9,548 nucleotides of DNA, taken from positions 1 to 9,548 of the forward strand of contig DKME01000017.1 of assembly GCA_002469525.1 (NCBI GenBank), read 5' to 3'. Shown here one piece after another: positions 1 through 6,088 of this stretch. Each line of letters starts with the position of its first letter. Within the stretch, counting starts at the first letter, position 1. This DNA comes from Actinobacteria bacterium UBA7422 (GTDB lineage Bacteria; Actinomycetota; Actinomycetes; S36-B12). The notes below the pieces were generated by a model. It had not been told where the DNA came from. It saw nothing but the letters and a program-made list of their open reading frames with translations, and made no database searches. A program made the translations under genes and the position numbers.

Positions 1-507
1 GTGACGTACAGCGCGCCTGGTGGTAAAGCTCAAATGCTTGGGGCGTTCCTGCTCACGGGTGATCAGTTCCAAGAGCACCGGATTCTGGTCGACCACACAC
101 AACCGCACTGCACCAGTAATGTGATTTACAAGGGGGCCCTGAGTGGCGAGGGTGCGCACTCCGTCTGGATTGGTGACGTACTTGTTAGGCGCGAGGCCGT
201 TGGAATTGAGACATATGAACTCAATCGCAACCTCCTTCTCACTGACGGGCCACGGGCTGACTCTGTTCCAAATTTAGAACTGGAAACAGGCGACGTTGTT
301 GGTGCAGGTCACGCGAGCGCAACGGGTCGTTTTGACGACGAGCAATTGTTCTACCTGCAATCGCGAGGGATTCCAGAGCCTATTGCGCGGCAATTAGTTG
401 TTCGCGGATTTTTTGTGGACGTTCTCAACAAAATCGACGACGCTGAACTCAGCAGTTCCCTCATGCGCAGGATCGAGTCCAAGCTGGGAATCGAGGATCA
501 TGAGTGA
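1..507 (+). CDS. sufD: Fe-S cluster assembly protein SufD, C-terminal part
   Basis: This is the last 168 codons of SufD, the subunit that forms the SufBC2D scaffold with SufB and the ATPase SufC in the cytoplasm. The GTG at position 1 is not a start: the frame is open to the window edge and family members are roughly 400 residues long, so more than half the gene lies upstream. The visible part is the end of the beta-helix core and the C-terminal helical SufC-binding region. Family signatures are the ELNRNLLL stretch (residues 73-80 of the fragment) and GAGHASATGRFDDEQLFYL (101-119). H104 there occupies the place of the E. coli SufD histidine implicated in cluster assembly; SufB proteins have a cysteine in this motif, which argues for SufD rather than SufB. 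The stop overlaps the next start by 8 bases. Confidence 0.93.
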   Translation: MTYSAPGGKAQMLGAFLLTGDQFQEHRILVDHTQPHCTSNVIYKGALSGEGAHSVWIGDVLVRREAVGIETYELNRNLLLTDGPRADSVPNLELETGDVVGAGHASATGRFDDEQLFYLQSRGIPEPIARQLVVRGFFVDVLNKIDDAELSSSLMRRIESKLGIEDHE

Positions 508-832
508 TCAATTGGAGCTCGGAATTGTCTCCGATATTCCTTTAGGTACGGCTAGGCAATTCGAGATCGACGACATGCTCATCGCAGTCGTTCATACGGC
601 GGAAGGCATGTACGCACTTGAAGATCGTTGTTCACATGCTGACGTAGCCCTCTCAGAAGGTGAAGTTGAGGGTTGTTTTCTGGAATGCTGGTTACATGGC
701 TCAGCATTTGACGTTCGGACTGGAGTACCTACTTCACCCCCTGCAATAACACCCGTTAAAACCTTCGCAATTGCAACAAATATCTCTGACCCAAATAGCC
801 CGATTTTACTGACGAAAGGCACGACCAAATGA
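500..832 (+). CDS. Rieske [2Fe-2S] ferredoxin encoded in the suf operon
   Basis: This is a 110-residue soluble Rieske-type ferredoxin, resembling the small ferredoxin subunits of non-heme iron ring-hydroxylating dioxygenases. Both halves of the Rieske motif are present: C44-S-H46 and C63-W-L-H66, with 16 residues between. Two Cys and two His ligate the cluster. There is no signal peptide or membrane segment, so it is not a respiratory bc-complex Rieske subunit. The frame is open further upstream to an ATG at 398, but that would lie deep inside sufD. The ATG at 500 gives the right family length and overlaps the sufD stop by 8 bases; GGGA at 486-489 may serve as ribosome binding site. No oxygenase gene is nearby, so its redox partner is unknown. 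Its place between sufD and sufC suggests a link to Fe-S assembly, as electron donor or client (inference). Confidence 0.92.
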   Translation: MSDQLELGIVSDIPLGTARQFEIDDMLIAVVHTAEGMYALEDRCSHADVALSEGEVEGCFLECWLHGSAFDVRTGVPTSPPAITPVKTFAIATNISDPNSPILLTKGTTK

Positions 833-1590
833 GCAAGCTGACAATTACAGACCTGCACGCCAGCGTTGTTACCGACAGTGGTGAAACTCCAATCCTTCGA
901 GGGGTGTCACTGGTCGTTGAATCAGGCAAGGTAAATGCGATCATGGGTCCCAACGGTTCGGGAAAAAGCACATTGGCCTATGTCATTGCCGGTCACCCCA
1001 AGTACACGGTCACTTCCGGATCAATCGACCTAGACGGCGAGGACGTATTAGCCATGACCGTTGACGAACGTGCGCGTTCTGGACTCTTTCTGGCAATGCA
1101 ATACCCGGTAGAAATCCCTGGGGTATCAGTGTCAAACTTCCTACGTACCTCGATAACCGCGCTTAAGGGTGAGGCGCCCAAACTCCGCACGTGGACGAAA
1201 GACATGAAGGAAGCAATGTCTGGTCTTCAAATGGATCCAGCGTTTGCCAGTCGCAATGTCAATGAAGGATTCTCCGGTGGTGAAAAAAAACGCCACGAAA
1301 TCTTGCAGTTGGGACTTATGCAGCCAAAGATCGCGATCCTAGATGAAACCGACTCTGGCCTGGACGTTGATGCACTCAAGATTGTGTCCGAAGGAGTTAA
1401 TCGCTTCAAGGAAGCGAGTGACGCGGGTGTTCTTTTGATCACGCATTACACGCGCATCCTTCGCTACATTAAGCCTGACGTTGTACACGTATTTGTCGAC
1501 GGAAGAATTGTTGCCACGGGCGGGCCTGAACTGGCCGACGCATTGGAAGCAGATGGCTATGAAACTTATACGGTAGCGGCGCGTGCGTAG
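829..1590 (+). CDS. sufC: Fe-S cluster assembly ATPase SufC
   Basis: SufC is the ABC-type ATPase that binds SufB and SufD and drives the conformational change needed for cluster assembly; it is cytoplasmic and does not transport anything. The 253 residues are the usual full length. Visible motifs are Walker A GPNGSGKST (residues 40-48), Q-loop Q91 in the QYP sequence typical of SufC, signature FSGGEKKR (148-155), Walker B with D-loop ILDETDSGLD (170-179) and switch histidine H206. The LDETDSGLD form of Walker B, where most ABC proteins have LDEP or LDEA, is diagnostic for SufC. The ATG overlaps the Rieske stop as ATGA, with AAAGG at 815-819 as a well-placed ribosome binding site. All catalytic residues are intact. 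Confidence 0.97.
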   Translation: MSKLTITDLHASVVTDSGETPILRGVSLVVESGKVNAIMGPNGSGKSTLAYVIAGHPKYTVTSGSIDLDGEDVLAMTVDERARSGLFLAMQYPVEIPGVSVSNFLRTSITALKGEAPKLRTWTKDMKEAMSGLQMDPAFASRNVNEGFSGGEKKRHEILQLGLMQPKIAILDETDSGLDVDALKIVSEGVNRFKEASDAGVLLITHYTRILRYIKPDVVHVFVDGRIVATGGPELADALEADGYETYTVAARA

Positions 1591-2867
1591 TGTTTGACGT
1601 TAAAAAGGTGCGCGAGGATTTCCCCATTCTTGGCCGCAGTGTGCGTGGAGTCCCGCTGGTGTACCTCGATAGTGGGGCTACGTCGCAGAAACCATTTCAG
1701 GTCCTCGACGCAGAGCGACACTACTACGAGAACTCGAATGCGGCGGTGCACCGTGGAGCACATGCACTCGCTGAAGAAGCCACCGATGCCTATGAAAGTG
1801 CACGCGAAACGCTCGCCAATTTTGTCGGGGCTGAAACAAGCGAGATTGTATTCACTAAAAATGCGACGGAGGGAATCAACCTCGTTGCCTACGCTTTCTC
1901 CAATGCAACAGATAAAGCCCGGCATGGCCTCGAAGTCGATCCACGCTTTGTGGTGGGTCCAGGGGATTCCATCGTGGTGAGCGAGATGGAACACCATGCA
2001 AACCTGATCCCCTGGCAGGAGTTGTGCGCAAAAACTGGTGCAACACTGCGCTGGTTTGGCGTAAGTGACGAAGGTCGGCTGATTCTTGAACCCGGTGTGA
2101 TTGATAGCTCGACGAAGTTCGTGTCGGTTGTGCACCAATCGAATCTCTTAGGAACAATCAATCCCGTCAAGGAAATAATGGACATGGCACATGCCGTGGG
2201 TGCACTGGGCATGGTTGACGTATGCCAGTCGGTTCCCCATATGCCCGTTGACGTTCGTGAATTGGGTGCGGACTTCGCGACCTGGAGTGGTCACAAAATG
2301 TTAGGGCCAACCGGGATCGGGATCCTCTGGGGTAGAAATGACCTCCTGAATGCGATGCCACCATTTCTCACGGGCGGTTCAATGATTGAAATGGTCAATA
2401 TGGATCACAGCACCTACGCACCGGCTCCACAAAGATTTGAAGCGGGGGTGCCCATGGTGGCCCAAGCGGTCGGTCTGGCGCGAGCATGTGACTACCTCAC
2501 CGATCTTGGGATGCACAACGTATTCGAACACGAGCGTGAACTGACCGCTTACACACTTGCCGAGCTTGCAAAGGTTGACGGGGTTCGTGTTATCGGCCCT
2601 ACCGACAATAGTGAACGCGGTTCCGCTGTTTCCTTTGTCGTCGAAGGAATTCACCCCCATGATGTGGGTCACATGATGGACGCCCAAGGGGTAGCTGTTC
2701 GAGTGGGACACCATTGCTGCTGGCCGACCTGCAAAAGATTTGACGTACCCGCTACCACGCGGATTACAACGTACATTTACAACGATAAAGCGGACATAGA
2801 TCAGGCGATTGCCGGAATAAAGGATGCGCAGGCATTTTTCGGCACGAGTTCGAAGGTGAGCGCATGA
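1590..2867 (+). CDS. sufS: Cysteine desulfurase SufS
   Basis: SufS is a PLP-dependent group II cysteine desulfurase that converts L-cysteine to L-alanine and holds the sulfur as a persulfide for transfer to SufU. At 425 residues it is near full family length. The PLP lysine is K236 in SGHKMLGPTGIG. H135-H136 in EMEHHAN is the cofactor-stacking region. The catalytic cysteine is C376 in RVGHHCCWPTC, followed by the conserved PATTR (387-391). Unusually, a second cysteine, C377, directly follows the catalytic one, and C381 is close by. Translation starts at a GTG that shares its first G with the sufC TAG stop. No strong Shine-Dalgarno is seen, so coupling to sufC is likely. The N-terminus FDVKKVREDFPIL matches the family, which supports this start. 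Confidence 0.97.
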   Translation: MFDVKKVREDFPILGRSVRGVPLVYLDSGATSQKPFQVLDAERHYYENSNAAVHRGAHALAEEATDAYESARETLANFVGAETSEIVFTKNATEGINLVAYAFSNATDKARHGLEVDPRFVVGPGDSIVVSEMEHHANLIPWQELCAKTGATLRWFGVSDEGRLILEPGVIDSSTKFVSVVHQSNLLGTINPVKEIMDMAHAVGALGMVDVCQSVPHMPVDVRELGADFATWSGHKMLGPTGIGILWGRNDLLNAMPPFLTGGSMIEMVNMDHSTYAPAPQRFEAGVPMVAQAVGLARACDYLTDLGMHNVFEHERELTAYTLAELAKVDGVRVIGPTDNSERGSAVSFVVEGIHPHDVGHMMDAQGVAVRVGHHCCWPTCKRFDVPATTRITTYIYNDKADIDQAIAGIKDAQAFFGTSSKVSA

Positions 2868-3325
2868 GCGAAGATCTGTATCAGGAAATCATTCTGGACC
2901 ACTACAAGAACCCTCGTGGCAAGAGCGTTTTCATGACTTCACTTGGAGAAAGCCATCAGGTCAACCCCACCTGTGGTGACGAGGTCACCGTACACGTGGG
3001 TTCAGGTCCCGATGGAACTATCCAGGTGTCCTACGAGTGTCAGGGTTGTTCAATTTCGCAGGCAAGTGCCAGTGTCATGAGCGAACTCATCAATGGCAAG
3101 ACACCCGAGGAAGCCGCACCCATCCAGGCAGCATTTATCGAACTCATGCAGTCAAAGGGTAAACTTGAGCCCGACGAAGAAGTCCTCGAAGATGGCATTG
3201 CCTTCGCGGGAGTGTCAAAATACCCAGCCCGGATTAAATGTGCACTCATTTCCTGGATGGCACTGGCTGACGCACAAATCCGGGCACAACTAACACCAGC
3301 ACCGAATAACTCAGGCACCGATTAA
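2864..3325 (+). CDS. sufU: Zinc-dependent sulfurtransferase SufU
   Basis: SufU receives the persulfide sulfur from SufS and passes it to the SufBCD scaffold; in Gram-positive bacteria it acts as a zinc-dependent sulfur carrier rather than as a true IscU scaffold. The 153-residue protein has all the expected zinc ligands: C37 and D39 in NPTCGD, C62 in CQGCSIS and C126 in RIKCALISW. The segment between C62 and C126 carries the insertion (roughly residues 78-110) that separates SufU from IscU. The ATG overlaps the sufS stop as ATGA and is preceded by a strong purine-rich Shine-Dalgarno, AAGGTGAG, at 2853-2860. The adjacent sufS confirms the SufS-SufU pairing. Confidence 0.96.
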   Translation: MSEDLYQEIILDHYKNPRGKSVFMTSLGESHQVNPTCGDEVTVHVGSGPDGTIQVSYECQGCSISQASASVMSELINGKTPEEAAPIQAAFIELMQSKGKLEPDEEVLEDGIAFAGVSKYPARIKCALISWMALADAQIRAQLTPAPNNSGTD

Positions 3326-3357
3326 CGCCAATAACGAAGAGACGAGGCGAGTAAATC

Positions 3358-3669
3358 ATGGCTATAACAGATGAAGATGTAATCGAGGCAATGAAAGACG
3401 TAATCGACCCAGAACTTGGAATCAATGTGGTTGATCTTGGACTTGTGTACGGGGTAACCGTCGACGAGCACAACACCGCCACGGTCGATATGACCCTCAC
3501 GTCCGCCGCGTGTCCACTCACCGACGTAATCGAAGACCAGACGAGAAGCGCACTGGACCCGATAGTGACAGATTTCAAAATCAATTGGGTTTGGATGCCG
3601 CCATGGGGCCCGGACAAGATTACCGACGATGGCAGGGACATGTTGCGCTCACTCGGGTTCAACGTCTGA
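3358..3669 (+). CDS. sufT: SufT-like DUF59/MIP18-family Fe-S maturation protein
   Basis: This is a 103-residue single-domain DUF59 (MIP18, metal-sulfur cluster assembly factor) protein. Family members help mature Fe-S proteins, and in Actinobacteria and Firmicutes the version linked to suf genes is called SufT. Visible motifs are DPELGINVVDLGLVY (residues 17-31), with the signature DPELG, and the conserved cysteine C52 in LTSAACPLTD. The C-terminal half VWMPPWGPDKITDDGRDML (78-96) has the WxPPW pattern of this group. It starts 32 bases after sufU with GAGG at 3344-3347 as ribosome binding site, and is the last gene of the suf cluster. The fold assignment is firm; the exact client proteins are not shown by sequence. 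Confidence 0.9.
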   Translation: MAITDEDVIEAMKDVIDPELGINVVDLGLVYGVTVDEHNTATVDMTLTSAACPLTDVIEDQTRSALDPIVTDFKINWVWMPPWGPDKITDDGRDMLRSLGFNV

Positions 3670-3706
3670 TTAAGGAATTTCTCCGGCACACTAGACTAAC
3701 GCGGTC
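3670..3706 (+). promoter_or_regulatory. Candidate leaderless promoter of the ABC-F gene
   Basis: The 37-base spacer between sufT and the ABC-F gene has no Shine-Dalgarno before the ATG at 3707. It does hold TAGACT at 3692-3697, a TAnnnT -10-like box, with a weak -35-like TTAAGG at 3670-3675 and a 16-base spacing. A start of transcription at or just before the ATG would give a leaderless or nearly leaderless mRNA, common in Actinobacteria. No hairpin strong enough to terminate the suf message is visible here, so read-through is also possible. Confidence 0.4.
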
Positions 3707-5311
3707 ATGATTGCTGCCTCTGAAATTGAACTTCGCGCAGGATCAGACCTCCTACTGACGGCGCCCATGCTTCGGGTCGACAAGGGCGATCGAATCGGAC
3801 TTGTTGGGCGTAATGGAGCCGGCAAAACAACCTTGACCAGGGTTTTGGCAGGAGAGTCAGCGCCGGCCAGTGGGAACGTCAAAATGACCGGCACGGTGGG
3901 TTACCTACCGCAGGATCCCCGGACGGCAGATCCCACCCAATTAGCGAGTTCAAGAATTCTCAGTGCCAGGGGACTCGACGAGGTATCAATCCGAATGTCA
4001 AAGGCTGCTGAGGCACTGGCAACACCCGGGATCACTTCTGAAGACTTTGAGAAAGCTGGAGACCGCTACAACCGAGCGCTCGGCGAGTTCGAGGGTCTAG
4101 GTGGGTACACGGCAGAATCCGAAGCTGCCACAATTGCCGCGAGTATTGGGCTCGATGAACGAATTCTTATTCAACCATTGGGGACACTTTCTGGAGGTCA
4201 ACGTCGAAGGGTTGAATTGACGCGAATCCTCTTTTCCGACGCAGATGTTTTGCTGCTTGACGAACCGACAAACCACCTAGACGCTGACTCAATCCGATGG
4301 CTTCGGAAATACTTGGCAGCCTACGAGGGTGGTTTTATCGTGATTAGTCACGACACTGAATTGCTGGAGGAAACTGTCAATAAAGTGTGGCACCTTGATG
4401 CAAACCGACAAGAGATTGATCTTTATTCAATGGGTTGGTCGAAATACCTTTTGGCGCGTGAAACAGATGAAAAACGTCGCAAGCGTGAGCGCAAAAACGC
4501 AGAAACAACAGCGGACACGTTACGGAAACAGGCCGAGAGAATGCGGGCAAAGGCTTCGAAAGCAAAGGCCGCACAGTCAATGTTTAAGCGCGCAGATCGA
4601 ATCATGTCGGAAACGGCAACAGTTCTTCAAAAAGACAACGTTGCCAAGCTTCGATTCCCCACTCCGAAAGCATGTGGCCGGGTCCCACTTATGGCTGAGA
4701 ATTTATCTCGCAGCTACGGGAGCTTAGAGGTTTTCACCGATGTTAACCTCGCAATTGACCGGGGGAGTAAGGTCGTGATTTTGGGGCTCAACGGTGCGGG
4801 AAAAACCACAATGTTGCGCATCCTCGCAGGGATCGACCCACCAGATACCGGCGCTCGTGAGCTTGGACATGGAGCGGTAGTGGGTTACTACGCGCAGGAG
4901 CACGAAACATTGAATCCAACCTCAACAGTGTGGGAGACCATGGCAGCGGCAGGTTCACACCTCAATGACACGCAGCAACGCACAATTCTAGGTTCATTTC
5001 TGTTTCAGGGTGATTCAGTTCATAAACCAACAGGGGTTCTTTCAGGTGGTGAAAAAACTCGCCTTGCACTGGCCTGTCTAGTGGTGTCGGGTTCCAATGT
5101 GTTGCTCTTGGACGAGCCGACGAACAACCTTGATCCGGCAAGCCGGGCCGAAGTCCTGAATGCCCTGTCCCTCTATGAAGGGGCCGTCGTATTGGTAACC
5201 CATGATCCGGGGGCTGTGAGAGCATTGAATCCGGAAAGAGTATTGATCTTGCCGGACGGCGACGAAGACTTGTGGAGTGAGTCCTACATTGAGCTGATTG
5301 AGTTAGCCTAA
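3707..5311 (+). CDS. ABC-F family ATPase (two NBDs, no membrane domain)
   Basis: A 534-residue protein of two fused nucleotide-binding domains without transmembrane segments, the ABC-F layout. ABC-F proteins bind the ribosomal E site and act in translation control or in resistance to ribosome-targeting antibiotics. NBD1 has Walker A GRNGAGKT (34-41), signature LSGGQ (161-165), Walker B LLLDEPTNHLD (182-192) and H215. NBD2 has Walker A GLNGAGKT (360-367), signature LSGGE (445-449), Walker B LLLDEPTNNLD (466-476) and H499. The interdomain linker, about residues 245-320, is highly charged and predicted helical, as in the P-site tRNA-interacting motif of the family. All catalytic residues are intact in both sites. 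Family membership is sure; whether it is an EttA-like housekeeping factor or a resistance type cannot be decided from this sequence. The position after suf genes is a neighbour relation only. Confidence 0.92.
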   Translation: MIAASEIELRAGSDLLLTAPMLRVDKGDRIGLVGRNGAGKTTLTRVLAGESAPASGNVKMTGTVGYLPQDPRTADPTQLASSRILSARGLDEVSIRMSKAAEALATPGITSEDFEKAGDRYNRALGEFEGLGGYTAESEAATIAASIGLDERILIQPLGTLSGGQRRRVELTRILFSDADVLLLDEPTNHLDADSIRWLRKYLAAYEGGFIVISHDTELLEETVNKVWHLDANRQEIDLYSMGWSKYLLARETDEKRRKRERKNAETTADTLRKQAERMRAKASKAKAAQSMFKRADRIMSETATVLQKDNVAKLRFPTPKACGRVPLMAENLSRSYGSLEVFTDVNLAIDRGSKVVILGLNGAGKTTMLRILAGIDPPDTGARELGHGAVVGYYAQEHETLNPTSTVWETMAAAGSHLNDTQQRTILGSFLFQGDSVHKPTGVLSGGEKTRLALACLVVSGSNVLLLDEPTNNLDPASRAEVLNALSLYEGAVVLVTHDPGAVRALNPERVLILPDGDEDLWSESYIELIELA

Positions 5312-5315
5312 GCTC
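5304..5315 (+). promoter_or_regulatory. Candidate leaderless -10 box of the enoyl-CoA hydratase gene
   Basis: TAGCCT at 5304-5309 lies across the last codons of the ABC-F gene (TTA GCC TAA) and is followed by exactly six bases and the ATG at 5316. There is no Shine-Dalgarno before this ATG. The same arrangement, TAGGCT plus six bases plus ATG, precedes the DUF3099 gene. No convincing -35 box is seen. Coupled translation across the four-base gap to the ABC-F stop is the alternative. Confidence 0.33.
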
Positions 5316-6071
5316 ATGGAAATTCTCACCGACCTCGCTGGCGATCAATTCAACATCACCCTCAATGAACCAGAGAAGCGCAATGCGCAAACACCGCAAA
5401 CGTGGGATGACCTCTATGAGATTTGCCAGGCCGTACCCGAAGAAGCTCGATTTATTGTGCTTCGTGGCAACGGCAAGTCGTTTTCTGCAGGTATGGATCG
5501 GGCAATGTTTACTCCTGGGGGGATTCCGGGTCAGCCATCATTCATGGATATGGCCGCGCAGACCGATACTCAGTTAGACGACACAATCGCGCACTACCAA
5601 CGTTTCTTTCGTGTTCTGCGTGATCTCCCTCAGATCAGCATTGCACTTGTTCAAGGACATGCAATTGGTGCAGGCTTTCAAATCGCGCTTGCTTGCGATT
5701 TCATCATTGCGGAACCGCAGACGGTTTTTGCGCTCAAGGAAGCACAGTGGGGACTGACTCCAGATCTTGGGGGAACCGTGCGTTTCATGGAAAAACTCGG
5801 TTACCACAAGAGTCTGGAACTAATAGGGAGTGGCAGAAATATCCTCGCTGAAGAAGCGCTGGCTCTGGGATTGATCACTGGAATACATTCAGATCTAGGC
5901 GTTGGCCTTCAGGAGTTCACTGATCCGTTGCGTGCTGTTATGCCCGAAGTTCTTGTCGGTGCCAAAGCGCTCACGGCCGGGATTGCTTTCGGTGAAGAAC
6001 CTTGGGTTGCCGAGCGTCGCGCGCAAGCAAAAAGATTGCGACACTTACACGCACTCATGTCACAGCAATAA
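5316..6071 (+). CDS. Enoyl-CoA hydratase/isomerase family protein
   Basis: A 251-residue crotonase-fold protein that probably acts on an acyl-CoA thioester. The two oxyanion-hole segments are visible: GKSFSAGMD (residues 53-61) and GHAIGAGFQIALACD (114-128). By alignment with the classical hydratase, the first catalytic glutamate is replaced by Q122, while the second is kept as E142 in ALKEAQWGLTPDLGGT. D150 sits where the hydratase has a glycine; an acid near this spot is seen in some isomerases of the superfamily. True enoyl-CoA hydration normally needs both glutamates, so isomerase or other crotonase chemistry is more likely. The ATG lies four bases after the ABC-F stop without a Shine-Dalgarno. 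No other beta-oxidation gene is visible, so the substrate is unknown. Confidence 0.88.
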   Translation: MEILTDLAGDQFNITLNEPEKRNAQTPQTWDDLYEICQAVPEEARFIVLRGNGKSFSAGMDRAMFTPGGIPGQPSFMDMAAQTDTQLDDTIAHYQRFFRVLRDLPQISIALVQGHAIGAGFQIALACDFIIAEPQTVFALKEAQWGLTPDLGGTVRFMEKLGYHKSLELIGSGRNILAEEALALGLITGIHSDLGVGLQEFTDPLRAVMPEVLVGAKALTAGIAFGEEPWVAERRAQAKRLRHLHALMSQQ

Positions 6072-6088
6072 CTATTAGTTCGGAGCAA

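Larger units (their letters stand above)
1..3669 (+). other. suf Fe-S cluster assembly operon (distal part)
   Basis: Six genes in one direction: sufD (partial), Rieske ferredoxin, sufC, sufS, sufU and sufT. The first four junctions are overlaps: ATGAGTGA at 500-507, ATGA at 829-832, a shared G in TAGTG at 1588-1592, and ATGA at 2864-2867. Only sufT is set apart, by 32 bases with its own ribosome binding site. This order matches the known actinobacterial SUF system, in which the zinc protein SufU takes the place of SufE or an IscU-like scaffold. No promoter or terminator is visible inside the unit, so one long message starting upstream of the window (from sufB or a sufR regulator) is inferred. 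Confidence 0.9.

Noticed and set aside
1..3. GTG at the first base as the start of a 168-residue protein
   Set aside because: The frame is open to the window edge and the product is clearly the C-terminal part of SufD, so this is an internal valine codon.
398..499. Upstream ATG giving the Rieske protein 34 more residues
   Set aside because: The extension overlaps sufD by over 100 bases and shows no family similarity; ATG 500 gives normal family length and a typical coupled overlap.
1566..2138. 190-codon open frame on the minus strand opposite sufS
   Set aside because: It lies wholly within strongly conserved sufS coding sequence, resembles no family I know and has no ribosome binding site context; a coding shadow.
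3670..3706. Possible intrinsic terminator after sufT
   Set aside because: The GGAATTTCTCC stretch forms at most a very short stem and no T-run follows.
3707..5311. Antibiotic-resistance ABC-F call
   Set aside because: Nothing in the linker or context singles out a resistance type; only general ABC-F membership is supported.
4962..5399. 145-codon minus-strand frame across the ABC-F/hydratase junction
   Set aside because: Composition is Arg/Pro/His-rich as expected for an antisense shadow, and both plus-strand genes are intact here.
6002..6088. Upstream ATG for the ABC exporter inside the enoyl-CoA hydratase-like gene
   Set aside because: It would add 29 basic, non-family residues and a 70-base overlap; ATG 6089 has GGAG just upstream.
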